A stretch of DNA of 64,000 nucleotides from JAUILH01 sp965230535. GTDB lineage: Bacteria; Bacteroidota; Bacteroidia; Flavobacteriales_D; JAUILH01. The position numbers and the translations under genes are program-made. The stretch lies in NCBI GenBank assembly GCA_965230535.1, contig OZ246010.1:2108001-2172000 (forward strand), given 5' to 3'. The notes under the pieces are model-generated. The model saw only the letters and a program-made list of their open reading frames with translations. It had not been told where the DNA came from and made no database searches. Positions within the stretch are counted from its first letter, which is position 1. Each line of letters starts with the position of its first letter. Shown here one piece after another: positions 18,728 through 27,315 of the stretch.

Positions 18728-19660
18728 TTAAGATTGTCTGGTGTGCTTTGAAACAAGTTCACTAAAGGACGCTTCCGGATTATTTTCCAACTCGTAAACG
18801 TGTTCCTTTAAGATGCCGACCCATTTTTTAAGGTCCATGATGCTTTTATCAAACGTCTCTGGTTGAAGTGGTTTTCCGAAGGTGATATTGATGTTCTTGT
18901 TTTTTTGCTTCATCATTTCATCCACCAAATACAACATTTCAATGTTTGCTTTAACTCCAAAAAGCTTACGGTAGTTAGCCAAACGGTAGAAGAAGTTCGA
19001 ATTTCTTCCATCAATGTGAGTTGGAATAATTACTCTATTATGCTCCTGAGCACCAATCAGAACAGATTTTTTCCATTCAAGGTCTCTTATTTCTTTGCTG
19101 AACCATTTCTTTCTGGAAACAAGACCTGCAGGGAAATATGGAATGATTGCATCTGAAGCAAACATTTCATTTACACGATTGATGTTTTCCTTCTTATTGC
19201 GGTTTCTCATTTTGTTGATTGGAACGAACAGGGATCTCAACTGAGGCACTCCCATTAGAATGTCGTTCACCGGAAACTTAATGTTGTCAAACTTTTGACC
19301 AATCACATGCATCAATGCCATCCCATCAATTCCACCCAATGGATGGTTAGCTGCTACTATACAACGACCCGAGTCCGGAATGTTTTCCAGTCCACGCGCA
19401 TTAATTATCGCACCCAATTCTTTGTTCAATGCTACATCCAGAAAAGGCAAGCCCGGCTTATCCCTGTGCTCATAGAAAATCTCGTTGATTCTTTTCTCAT
19501 GAATCACTCGCCTGAGATAGCGATAAACAAATCCAGGCAAGCGTTTAGCGACTTTCGGATTCTTATCTCGAATCGCTTTTTCAACATCAACATGTCGCTT
19601 GGAGATGTCCAAAACTTCCGTCGTTGAACTCTCTGTTGTCTTTGTTTCCATCTCAGTCAT
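18728..19660 (-). CDS. PlsC-like glycerolipid acyltransferase
   Basis: The protein of about 310 residues has the acyltransferase motif NHxxxxD as NHPLGGID near residue 106 and the second conserved block YFPAGLVSRK near 175. These are typical of the lysophospholipid acyltransferase superfamily, in the group often annotated as putative hemolysin. It would transfer an acyl chain to a lipid acceptor at the membrane; the acceptor cannot be told from sequence, and a glycine-lipid O-acyltransferase (GlsB-like) is one possibility. ATG 19660 is chosen; a TTG at 19669 is in frame but sits on the predicted -7 box. Confidence 0.82.
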   Translation of the reverse strand: MTEMETKTTESSTTEVLDISKRHVDVEKAIRDKNPKVAKRLPGFVYRYLRRVIHEKRINEIFYEHRDKPGLPFLDVALNKELGAIINARGLENIPDSGRCIVAANHPLGGIDGMALMHVIGQKFDNIKFPVNDILMGVPQLRSLFVPINKMRNRNKKENINRVNEMFASDAIIPYFPAGLVSRKKWFSKEIRDLEWKKSVLIGAQEHNRVIIPTHIDGRNSNFFYRLANYRKLFGVKANIEMLYLVDEMMKQKNKNINITFGKPLQPETFDKSIMDLKKWVGILKEHVYELENNPEASFSELVSKHTRQS

Positions 19661-19666
19661 TGGGTG

Positions 19667-19695
19667 CAAAGCTAATAGCTTTCAGTTAAATACAA
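19667..19695 (-). promoter_or_regulatory. Promoter of the acyltransferase gene
   Basis: On the minus strand, TTG (19695-19693) and TAGCTTTG (19674-19667) are 18 bases apart. The ATG at 19660 follows by only 6 bases, implying a very short or absent 5' leader. Confidence 0.5.
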
Positions 19696-19720
19696 TGTAA
19701 ACAGTGCTTGCAATAAGCTT

Positions 19721-19728
19721 TATATTTG
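19721..19728 (+). promoter_or_regulatory. Possible -7 box of the divergent operon
   Basis: TATATTTG matches TAnnTTTG. No good -33 box lies 17-22 bases upstream. The TTG start at 19737 follows by 8 bases, so the transcript would be nearly leaderless. Confidence 0.35.
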
Positions 19729-19736
19729 TATCCGTG

Positions 19737-20570
19737 TTGAGGAAAATCCATATAATTTTCGCACTTCTGTTTGCCATTTTGTCAATTGGAAGCCTTGACT
19801 CCTGCGACATTAACCGCAGAGCCCAGAAAAAAGCAAGCACTGCTTTTGAGGCATATGCGAAAGGCAACAAATTAAAATCAGCGCAGGTTTTTGAAAAGTT
19901 GTACAGGAAATTTCCGGAATCCGATTTTTCCGGAAGAAATTTATACAATGCTGCTGCTATTTACATGGAAATAGATAGTAGCTCCAGCGCTAAGAGAATA
20001 TTTGAAGATATCCTTAAATCAGATTTAAAAGATGACCAAAAAGACAGTTCCAGAAGAATAGGTGAAACCCGCACAAATTATAAGCATTATGCTTCTTTTA
20101 ATTTGGGAAAAATTGCTCTTGAAGAAGAAGAAATTGATAAGGCCTTTGATTACCTTAGTCTGGCTCGAAATCAGTATCCATTCCTGTCGGATTCAACCGT
20201 ATCAGTAAAAAAGCAGGAATTGGAACTCGATCGGTTGATCGCTCACTGTTATACATTGACGGGGAAACATGAAAAGGCACTGGCTCTGACACTTCAACAC
20301 GCCCTTACAAACAGTCCATGGAACGGACACCCGGCCAAAATGCGTGCCTTAACTATCATTAAGAAACACTTTGACCCTGCTCAAATTCTTAAAGAACTAG
20401 ACGAAAGCATTGCTGCCATTCAACAATCCTCGAGCTTTGCTCAAATAATCTGGCGTAACCACAACATTGTGCTAATCCCATTCGAACAAACTCTGGAGGA
20501 CCTCAATAGTGAGAATTTATTTAAAACCAGTTTGTACATTGATTTGTATAGACATGTTCATTTCGATTAA
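19737..20570 (+). CDS. TPR-like lipoprotein or exported protein
   Basis: The 277-residue protein begins with a hydrophobic signal (RKIHIIFALLFAILS) and a poor lipobox LDSC. Helical repeats of TPR or outer-membrane assembly type follow, such as NLYNAAAIYMEIDSS and ASFNLGKIALEEEEID. Start choice is uncertain: TTG 19737 is preferred because a GTG at 19704 would lie upstream of the predicted -7 box. Its stop shares a base with the next start. Function unknown. Confidence 0.62.
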   Translation: MRKIHIIFALLFAILSIGSLDSCDINRRAQKKASTAFEAYAKGNKLKSAQVFEKLYRKFPESDFSGRNLYNAAAIYMEIDSSSSAKRIFEDILKSDLKDDQKDSSRRIGETRTNYKHYASFNLGKIALEEEEIDKAFDYLSLARNQYPFLSDSTVSVKKQELELDRLIAHCYTLTGKHEKALALTLQHALTNSPWNGHPAKMRALTIIKKHFDPAQILKELDESIAAIQQSSSFAQIIWRNHNIVLIPFEQTLEDLNSENLFKTSLYIDLYRHVHFD

Positions 20571-21043
20571 TGGAAATTTCTGAAGAATTAAGATTGTACA
20601 TCATAGAAAAAGGGTTGGTTCTGGCGGCCATCTATTTTTCACTCAAATTATTGAGTTGGAGATTGGATAAAAATATCTGGTTAGGCGAGCTCAGCGATGG
20701 TCAGCAAAAGGGGAATCAAAAAGCCTACATTCTATACATGGTGATTTTCTTCGGAAGTCTGGTCGCCTATCTAAACTATATAGATCAACAGCTCATTGCT
20801 TTGAATTCATCCTTTTCTCAATTCTCTTTGTTTATTGTGAATGTGATGATTTACAGCATATACATTTTTGCCAATTTGCTGGTACATGATTTTCTCATAT
20901 ACTCTCGATTACAACCAAAACTCATGGCCTTCGAAACTCTGGAATTTGTCAACTCTCCGTTTCATCATTTAAAATATAACATCAGATGGATGGTAGTTGG
21001 TGCTGTGTTTTGTTTCTTAGCATCCGTAATTAGTTTGTTATGA
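20570..21043 (+). CDS. Hypothetical membrane protein, four helices
   Basis: The 157-residue protein has hydrophobic segments near residues 13-26, 52-66, 78-105 and 136-155. I recognise no family. Both ends overlap the neighbours (1 base upstream, 4 bases downstream), so it belongs to a tight three-gene operon. Confidence 0.65.
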   Translation: MEISEELRLYIIEKGLVLAAIYFSLKLLSWRLDKNIWLGELSDGQQKGNQKAYILYMVIFFGSLVAYLNYIDQQLIALNSSFSQFSLFIVNVMIYSIYIFANLLVHDFLIYSRLQPKLMAFETLEFVNSPFHHLKYNIRWMVVGAVFCFLASVISLL

Positions 21044-21837
21044 ATCAAGACCAATTCTTTAAAAGAAATAAAGAGCTCTGGAACCAGAAAACTCCAATCC
21101 ATGTGGGTTCTGAGTTTTATGATATGGACGCGTTTAAGAAGGGCGCCAACACTTTAAATCAAATTGAACTGGATTTATTGGGTGATGTCTCAGGTAAGCG
21201 GATTCTGCATCTACAATGTCATTTCGGACAGGATACCTTAAGTCTGGCCAGAATGGGGGCAAAAGTTTGTGGCGTAGATATGTCTAGTGCAGCCATTGCC
21301 CAGGCCCGTGAATTAAGTCATGAGTTGGGACTTGATGCAGAGTTTGTGGAAAGCAACGTACTTGAATTGCAAAACCATCACAAAGGCCAATATGACATGG
21401 TTTTTACCAGTTACGGAACCATCACCTGGCTGCCCGACCTTGATCAATGGGCAAGTGTGGTGAATCATTTCCTGAAACCCGGCGGACAGTTTATTATTGC
21501 TGAATTTCACCCATTTATGTGGTCATTCGATGACGATTTGACTCAAATTTATTACAACTACTTCAATGATGGTGTCATCAGTTACGATGAGGAAGGTACT
21601 TATGCAGACAGAGAAGTGGATATCAAAAACACCGCATATGTTTGGAATCACAGCCTTTCAGAGGTTTTTACCGCACTCAGAAAACAGGGTTTAACTATAG
21701 ATGTGTTTCAGGAATTTGACTACAGCCCTTACAATATTTTCAGAGGCATGGTAGAGCGAAAACCTGGTGAGTACATTGTAGAAAAGTTCGGGAATAAGAT
21801 GCCTTTGGTATATGCCTTGACCGCCCGAAAACACTGA
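21040..21837 (+). CDS. Class I SAM-dependent methyltransferase
   Basis: The 265-residue protein has motif I ILHLQCHFGQDTLSLA (about residues 54-69), the acidic end of strand 2 VCGVDMS, and motif II-like MVFTSYGTITWLPDL. It resembles UbiE/methyltransf_11-type enzymes acting on small molecules. The substrate cannot be inferred. It overlaps the upstream membrane protein gene by ATGA. Confidence 0.85.
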   Translation: MNQDQFFKRNKELWNQKTPIHVGSEFYDMDAFKKGANTLNQIELDLLGDVSGKRILHLQCHFGQDTLSLARMGAKVCGVDMSSAAIAQARELSHELGLDAEFVESNVLELQNHHKGQYDMVFTSYGTITWLPDLDQWASVVNHFLKPGGQFIIAEFHPFMWSFDDDLTQIYYNYFNDGVISYDEEGTYADREVDIKNTAYVWNHSLSEVFTALRKQGLTIDVFQEFDYSPYNIFRGMVERKPGEYIVEKFGNKMPLVYALTARKH

Positions 21838-21890
21838 TCTTCAACATCTCCGTTCTTATTTTGGCACAGTTTTCGCAAAATGACGTTGTG

Positions 21891-21926
21891 CTCAAAGTAA
21901 TTAAGCTTTGAGAGAAATATTTTTTA
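21891..21926 (+). terminator. Weak terminator-like inverted repeat
   Basis: CTCAAAG (21891-21897) and CTTTGAG (21906-21912) form a 7-base stem with 8-base loop; a T-run begins 8 bases later. It could end the upstream operon or be an operator for the next gene. Confidence 0.35.
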
Positions 21927-21960
21927 TCTTGCGTAACTATCGCCGAAGAATAAAGTAAAA

Positions 21961-22479
21961 GTGAAAAGAGGGATGTACATACTATTGCTTGCGTTGACAT
22001 TTTTGTCGATGAAGGCGCCCACACCCCCAGATGGTAGAACAAGAATTAAAGCTCTGATGGTATACCAGTTCGCTACACAGATAGATTGGCCCAAACAATT
22101 TAAAACGGGAAGTTTCGTAATCGGTGTTTACGGAAACAATGATCTTTATGAGGAACTGAAGAAGAATCACTCCTCAAAAACGGTTGGTAGTCAGCCCATC
22201 AAGATTTTAAATTTTGCCACTACCAGTGATATTAAAAAATGCCACATTCTTTACGTTGATCCGTCTAAAAGTGGTAGTATCAAAGATTTAGTCAAAAAGT
22301 ATAAGTCTCAAAGTATGCTCGTGGTTTCAGAAAAAGATGGCGGCCTTAAAGATGGGGCTGTGATCAATTTTGTAGCTAAAAACGATCGTACTAAATATGA
22401 ATTAAGTAAAACCAATGCCAACACGGCTAAACTAATTATCAACTCCAAAATTATTGGATACGCAGTAAACATAGAATGA
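21961..22479 (+). CDS. YfiR-family (DUF4154) exported protein
   Basis: The 172-residue protein has an N-terminal hydrophobic signal followed by IKALMVYQFATQIDWP, GVYGNNDLYEEL and SMLVVSEKDGGLKDGAVINF, which match the YfiR/DUF4154 fold. In Pseudomonas YfiR is a periplasmic repressor of the diguanylate cyclase YfiN; here no GGDEF protein is nearby, so that role cannot be assumed. The start is GTG 21961 or ATG 21973. It overlaps the next gene by 4 bases and opens a six-gene operon of signalling proteins. Confidence 0.8.
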   Translation: MKRGMYILLLALTFLSMKAPTPPDGRTRIKALMVYQFATQIDWPKQFKTGSFVIGVYGNNDLYEELKKNHSSKTVGSQPIKILNFATTSDIKKCHILYVDPSKSGSIKDLVKKYKSQSMLVVSEKDGGLKDGAVINFVAKNDRTKYELSKTNANTAKLIINSKIIGYAVNIE

Positions 22480-23366
22480 TCTATTTAAAGCACATATTGA
22501 TTTTGATGACAGTATTCCTTACTGTTTCAGCTCAGGCGCAGCCTAGGTACAGTCACCGTGCTTTTGATGCGTACAAGGCGGACAACAATGCCCTTGCGCG
22601 TGCGTATTCCGATACTTCAATTACGATTGAAAAGGAAGCTCAGGATCCTCAAACCTGGTTGATCAGAGGTTTTGTTTACTATGAAAAGTTCTCTAAGATT
22701 GACAAGAAATCTAAAACATCTGAGGCACGTCCTATCAGTGAGGAAGCTTTCATCAAAGTTCTGGAAATCGATACACTTGGATCTAACGTATCCAGAGCGA
22801 AAAAAGGCCTTTACAACATTGCCATCAGCCATTTCAATGAGTCTGTAAGAGCAATGAACGACAAGGAATACATGACCGCCGGAGCAAGTTATGAGAAGTA
22901 TAAGGATTTGGCCAAAATTGCCAAGCCTGAGACTAATTTCCGTGAGAAAGACATTACTTTCTACAACTCTCTTGGGTTTGTGAAACACAGCACATACAAT
23001 AATGATAAGAAAGGTAAAGCTGAGTTATGGCAGGAAGCCATTGATGCTTACCAGAAAACGCTTCAGTTGGATTCTGTGAACAGAGACGCCAATTACGAGA
23101 TCGGAATCTTGTACTACAATAAGGCTGTAGACATGTTATTGTCTATTCCGAGTGACGCTTCAATGGAAGTGATCTTTAACACCCAGGATAATGCGGCTGA
23201 ATTGTTCTTGAAATCAAGGCCACACATGATTCGCGCATACTACCACAATCCTAACGACGAAGACGTCCTGGAAGGCTTGGAAGGGATTGATTATGAGTTA
23301 AATCGACCCGAAAAAGTGGAACTTTGGAGGAAAAAGCGAAAAGAACTGCAAAAATCCAACGAATAA
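22476..23366 (+). CDS. Exported TPR protein
   Basis: The 296-residue protein has a signal peptide ending in VSAQAQ and TPR-like helical repeats (WLIRGFVYYEKFSK, YNIAISHFNESVRAM, WQEAIDAYQKTLQLD, YEIGILYYNKAVDML). It is likely periplasmic and a protein-protein adaptor. It sits between the YfiR-like gene (4-base overlap) and the SpoIIE phosphatase gene (19-base gap), so it may link periplasmic input to the phosphatase sensor. Confidence 0.78.
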   Translation: MIYLKHILILMTVFLTVSAQAQPRYSHRAFDAYKADNNALARAYSDTSITIEKEAQDPQTWLIRGFVYYEKFSKIDKKSKTSEARPISEEAFIKVLEIDTLGSNVSRAKKGLYNIAISHFNESVRAMNDKEYMTAGASYEKYKDLAKIAKPETNFREKDITFYNSLGFVKHSTYNNDKKGKAELWQEAIDAYQKTLQLDSVNRDANYEIGILYYNKAVDMLLSIPSDASMEVIFNTQDNAAELFLKSRPHMIRAYYHNPNDEDVLEGLEGIDYELNRPEKVELWRKKRKELQKSNE

Positions 23367-23385
23367 ATCGTAGATTCGTTGGTCC

Positions 23386-25215
23386 ATGTCGGGTTTTAGG
23401 TTAACAATCGGTCGTAGAATTGGTTTAGGATTCGCAATCCTGATCGTTTTTGTTGTAATCCTGGTCTTAACCCTATTCCAAAATGTTGAGTCGAGTTCAA
23501 AAGCTTTTGAAAAGTCTAAAGCACTTGATGAAAAGGTTTCCAATATTTACGACCCATCCAAACACATCATTGGTTCCATTCGTGAAAACATTCAGGAAAC
23601 CAAAGGACTTATTCAAATCTGGGTTTGTAAAGAATCCCGTTCAGATAATCTAAACAAAGAGCGTTTCAGGCAACTTAAGAATACGGCCATTCCAAAAATG
23701 ACGGATTCCCTTCGCGTTCTTAAAGAATCCTGGGATGATGATTATGAGATTAAGCTGGCAGATAGGCTACTCATGCAAATCGACACGCTATTTTCTCAAT
23801 ACGAAATTGTGACTGACAACCTTCAGGAAATGGAAGATTATCAGGACATGGTGAAATACTTTGAGGCCGATGAGATGGTAGCACCATCAGGTCCTATGCT
23901 GAAGCTGTCTGACAAAGTTGTTTTGAATCTGGATGACCTTTATGCCCGATACGAAAGAAAAGTACGCATTGCCAACAAAGAGCAAATCGATTCATCAGAA
24001 CAAACTACCGACAAGCTATCAACGCTACTTAGCTTGTGTATTTGGCTTGGAATTGCCGTTGTTGTTGGAGCGATTGTGGTAAGTATGTTCACGACCAGAT
24101 CCATTGTAAGACCAATTAATCAGCTGAAAGGCATGCTGGTGAAAATGGGACGTGGTGTGATTCCGGATAACAAAATGAATCTCAGCAACGACGAAATCGG
24201 AGAAATGTCTGCCGCGTTGAACAGCATGGTTGAAGGTTATCGTCAAACCACAGAATTCTCGAATCAGGTAGGGTCAGGTAATTTCGATTACGATTACCAA
24301 CCTTTGAGCAATGAAGATGTGCTGGGGCACGCCTTGCTTAAGATGAGAGATGATCTGGCTGAAAACGAAAGAATTCTTGAACAAAAAGTAGTTGAAAGAA
24401 CAGAAGAAGTTGTTAGACAAAGAGATGAAATTGAACGTCAGCGACTCAAGGTAGAAGAGCTTTACAAGGATGTAACCGACAGTATTCGATACGCAAAGCG
24501 TCTTCAAGACTCTATTCTTCCTCCGGAAAGATATATCAAGGAATTGCTGCCTCAGTCCTTTGTTCTCTTCAAGCCTAAAGACATTGTAAGTGGTGATTTC
24601 TATTGGTTCGAGAAAACACAGAACAAAGTACTTTTTGCTGCGGTTGATTGTACCGGACATGGTGTACCTGGTGCATTTATGAGTCTGGTAGGTGCCAATG
24701 CGCTCAATCAGGCAGTGAGAGAACATCAACTGGCCACACCATCAACTATTCTGGATGATTTGAACAAATTATCTTCCGATTCTCTCAACAAACACAGTGA
24801 GGAGAACTCTGTAAGAGATGGAATGGATTTGGCCATGTGTGCCATAGATAAAGAAAACAGAACTCTGGAATATGCCGGAGCAAACAACCCGCTTTACATC
24901 ATCAGAAATAATGAGATTATGGTGACCAAGGCCGACAAGTTTGCCATTGGTAGCATGACGGGTGAAAAATATACCAACCACACCATTCAATTGGAAGAGG
25001 GTGATACCATTTACGTATTCTCAGATGGATATGCCGATCAGTTTGGTGGCGAAAAGGGCAAGAAATTCATGTACAAGAAGTTCCGCGAGTTGCTTAAATC
25101 TATCAAGGATTTACCAATGACAGAGCAAAAGACTATCTTGGATAATGAAATTGAGGCGTGGAAAGGCTCATACGAGCAAATCGACGATATCCTTGTAATT
25201 GGTGTAAAAATATAA
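23386..25215 (+). CDS. Membrane HAMP sensor with SpoIIE/PP2C phosphatase domain
   Basis: The 609-residue protein has TM1 (residues 12-31), a helical periplasmic sensor of four-helix type (32-214), TM2 (214-236), HAMP (237-290), a long coiled coil (320-375) and a C-terminal PP2C domain (385-609). Metal-binding motifs are SGDFYW (D404) and DCTGHGVPGAF (D421). The family dephosphorylates Ser/Thr on partner proteins, classically anti-sigma-factor antagonists; none is visible here. It is 3 bases from the NfeD-like gene. Coupling to the flotillin and cyclase genes in the operon is inferred from order only. Confidence 0.92.
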   Translation: MSGFRLTIGRRIGLGFAILIVFVVILVLTLFQNVESSSKAFEKSKALDEKVSNIYDPSKHIIGSIRENIQETKGLIQIWVCKESRSDNLNKERFRQLKNTAIPKMTDSLRVLKESWDDDYEIKLADRLLMQIDTLFSQYEIVTDNLQEMEDYQDMVKYFEADEMVAPSGPMLKLSDKVVLNLDDLYARYERKVRIANKEQIDSSEQTTDKLSTLLSLCIWLGIAVVVGAIVVSMFTTRSIVRPINQLKGMLVKMGRGVIPDNKMNLSNDEIGEMSAALNSMVEGYRQTTEFSNQVGSGNFDYDYQPLSNEDVLGHALLKMRDDLAENERILEQKVVERTEEVVRQRDEIERQRLKVEELYKDVTDSIRYAKRLQDSILPPERYIKELLPQSFVLFKPKDIVSGDFYWFEKTQNKVLFAAVDCTGHGVPGAFMSLVGANALNQAVREHQLATPSTILDDLNKLSSDSLNKHSEENSVRDGMDLAMCAIDKENRTLEYAGANNPLYIIRNNEIMVTKADKFAIGSMTGEKYTNHTIQLEEGDTIYVFSDGYADQFGGEKGKKFMYKKFRELLKSIKDLPMTEQKTILDNEIEAWKGSYEQIDDILVIGVKI

Positions 25216-25218
25216 GCT

Positions 25219-25782
25219 ATGGGAAATTGGGGAGACCTTGAAACATTAGAGAAAATTTACTGGATCATAGCGATTCCGAGTACGGCCATTTTCTTGATCT
25301 TTTTAATCATATCCATGTTTGCCGGGGCAGATGCGGATGCCGACATGGACGCAGATGTGGATGGTGAAATTGGCTTTCAATTCATTTCGCTTAAAAACTT
25401 ATTGGGCTTCTTCGCTGTTTTTGCCTGGTCGGGTCTGGCTTGCATTGAGGCCGGCATGAGTAACTCTGCCACCATCATTGTTTCACTTTTGTCCGGACTG
25501 GCAATGATGACCATTATGGCCACCATTTTTTACTTTATGAGTAAGCTCACGGACAACGGAACTCTGAAAATGAGCAATGCTGTTGATCACATTGGAGAAG
25601 TTTATCTGACAATTCCAGCCAAAAGAGCTGGTTTTGGAAAAGTTCAGATTCGTGTACAGGGACGTTTACATGAATTGGAAGCTGTCACTGATAGCGAAGA
25701 AGACATTAATACCGGGAAACTGGTTGTCGTTAAGGAAGTCATTAACAATGAAATACTGCTCGTTGCTGAAAACGGGAAATAA
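25219..25782 (+). CDS. NfeD-like membrane protein with OB-fold
   Basis: The 187-residue protein has three hydrophobic segments (residues about 10-34, 60-80, 88-110) with an acidic stretch ADADADMDADVDGE after the first. A small C-terminal beta-rich domain (GEVYLTIPAKRAGFGKVQIRV...KLVVVKEVINNEILLV) is of NfeD/OB-fold type. NfeD- or YqiJ-like genes regularly precede flotillin genes, as here, and are thought to work with them at membrane microdomains. Confidence 0.8.
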   Translation: MGNWGDLETLEKIYWIIAIPSTAIFLIFLIISMFAGADADADMDADVDGEIGFQFISLKNLLGFFAVFAWSGLACIEAGMSNSATIIVSLLSGLAMMTIMATIFYFMSKLTDNGTLKMSNAVDHIGEVYLTIPAKRAGFGKVQIRVQGRLHELEAVTDSEEDINTGKLVVVKEVINNEILLVAENGK

Positions 25783-25800
25783 TTGCATAACTCTATTACT

Positions 25801-27303
25801 ATGAACACTCACATCACATTACTTGAAGAAATGGTGCCAGGCGTACCTCAGAATCTTTTGATTCTTACCGCCATCATTGTTGGTCTCCTCTTCCTGATCA
25901 TCACAACGTTTATCAGACGATACAGAAGATGTCCTTCGGATAAGATTCTTGTTGTCTATGGTAAAGTTGGTAAGTCAGAAGGTAAAACCGCCAAATGTGT
26001 TCATGGTGGGGCCGCCTTCATTTGGCCGGTTATTCAGGATTTCGAGTTTCTTGATTTGAAGCCAATTCCGATTAATGTAGAGTTAACCAACGCACTTTCT
26101 AAGCAAAACATTCGTGTAGATGTACCATCGATTTTCACAGTAGGTATTTCTACAGAGCCGGCAATTATGAACAACGCTGCCGAACGTCTTTTAGGCATGA
26201 ACCTAAGCGACATTCAGATGATTGCTAAAGACATCATTTTCGGTCAGCTAAGATTGGTTATTGCTACCATGGATATTGAGGAAATCAACTCTAACAGAGA
26301 GAAATTCCTTGCCAATATTTCCAGTAATGTGGAGGCCGAGCTTAAAAAAGTTGGTTTGAAACTGATCAACGTAAACGTAACCGATATCCGAGATGAGTCA
26401 GGCTATATTGAAGCACTTGGTAAGGAAGCAGCTGCAAGAGCGATCAATGACGCACGTAAGAGCGTTGCTGAAAAGAACAGAGATGGGTCTATTGGTGAAG
26501 CCAATGCTGTTCAGGATCAAAGGGTAAAGGTTGCTGAGGCCAACTCGAAAGCATCCATTGGTGAAGCACAGGCGAACCAAAGACAACGTATTGATGTAGC
26601 TGCTGCTGATGCTGCGGCCATCGAAGGGGAAAACACGGCAAAAATTACAGTTGCGGAATCTGATGCACTAAGAAGAGAAGCTGAAGCAGAAGCTGAGAAA
26701 CGAGCCATTGCCTCTGAGAAAGTTCAGGCGGCAAAAGCACTTGAAGAGGCTTACTCTGCGGAGCAAGCTGCGGAGGACGCCAGAGCCCAAAGAGATAAAG
26801 CAACACAACATGCGAACGTTGTAATTCCTGCAGAAATTGAGAAAACGAAAGTTGAAATTAATGCGGAAGCAGAAGCGGAATTGACCAGAAGAATCGCAAG
26901 AGGTGAAGCTGATGCCGTTCTGATGAAGAAACAAGCAGAAGCACAAGGTATTTATGAAGTCTTGACCAAGCAGGCAGAAGGTCTTGACAGAATCGTTGAA
27001 GCAGCCGGTGGTCAGTCTAAGGATGCAGTACTTCTGTTAATCGCAGATAAGCTACCAGAGCTAGTTAAAACGCAAGCAGAAGCCATTAAGAACATTCAAA
27101 TCGACAAAGTCACTGTTTGGGAAGGTGGTAACAATGCCAATGGCAAAAGTTCAACAGCTAACTTCATTTCAGGTTTGTACAAATCTGTTCCGCCACTTGA
27201 GGAAATGTTCAACATGGCCGGAATGGAGTTGCCTCAATACCTGAGAAATAAACCGGATGCGCCAAATGAAGACACACCTGAGGCTGAAGAAGCACAGGAA
27301 TAA
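25801..27303 (+). CDS. Flotillin (SPFH domain protein, YqiK/FloT-like)
   Basis: The 500-residue protein has one N-terminal membrane helix (residues 20-37), an SPFH/Band 7 domain (about 45-225) and a long Ala/Glu-rich coiled coil (225-400) with repeated AEA heptads, then a short C-terminal tail. Flotillins oligomerise at the inner membrane and scaffold signalling proteins. ATG 25801 (MNTHITLLEE) is chosen over a TTG at 25783. It lies between the NfeD-like gene and the cyclase-HD sensor, 12 bases from the latter. Confidence 0.93.
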   Translation: MNTHITLLEEMVPGVPQNLLILTAIIVGLLFLIITTFIRRYRRCPSDKILVVYGKVGKSEGKTAKCVHGGAAFIWPVIQDFEFLDLKPIPINVELTNALSKQNIRVDVPSIFTVGISTEPAIMNNAAERLLGMNLSDIQMIAKDIIFGQLRLVIATMDIEEINSNREKFLANISSNVEAELKKVGLKLINVNVTDIRDESGYIEALGKEAAARAINDARKSVAEKNRDGSIGEANAVQDQRVKVAEANSKASIGEAQANQRQRIDVAAADAAAIEGENTAKITVAESDALRREAEAEAEKRAIASEKVQAAKALEEAYSAEQAAEDARAQRDKATQHANVVIPAEIEKTKVEINAEAEAELTRRIARGEADAVLMKKQAEAQGIYEVLTKQAEGLDRIVEAAGGQSKDAVLLLIADKLPELVKTQAEAIKNIQIDKVTVWEGGNNANGKSSTANFISGLYKSVPPLEEMFNMAGMELPQYLRNKPDAPNEDTPEAEEAQE

Positions 27304-27315
27304 CATCTTGATTAA

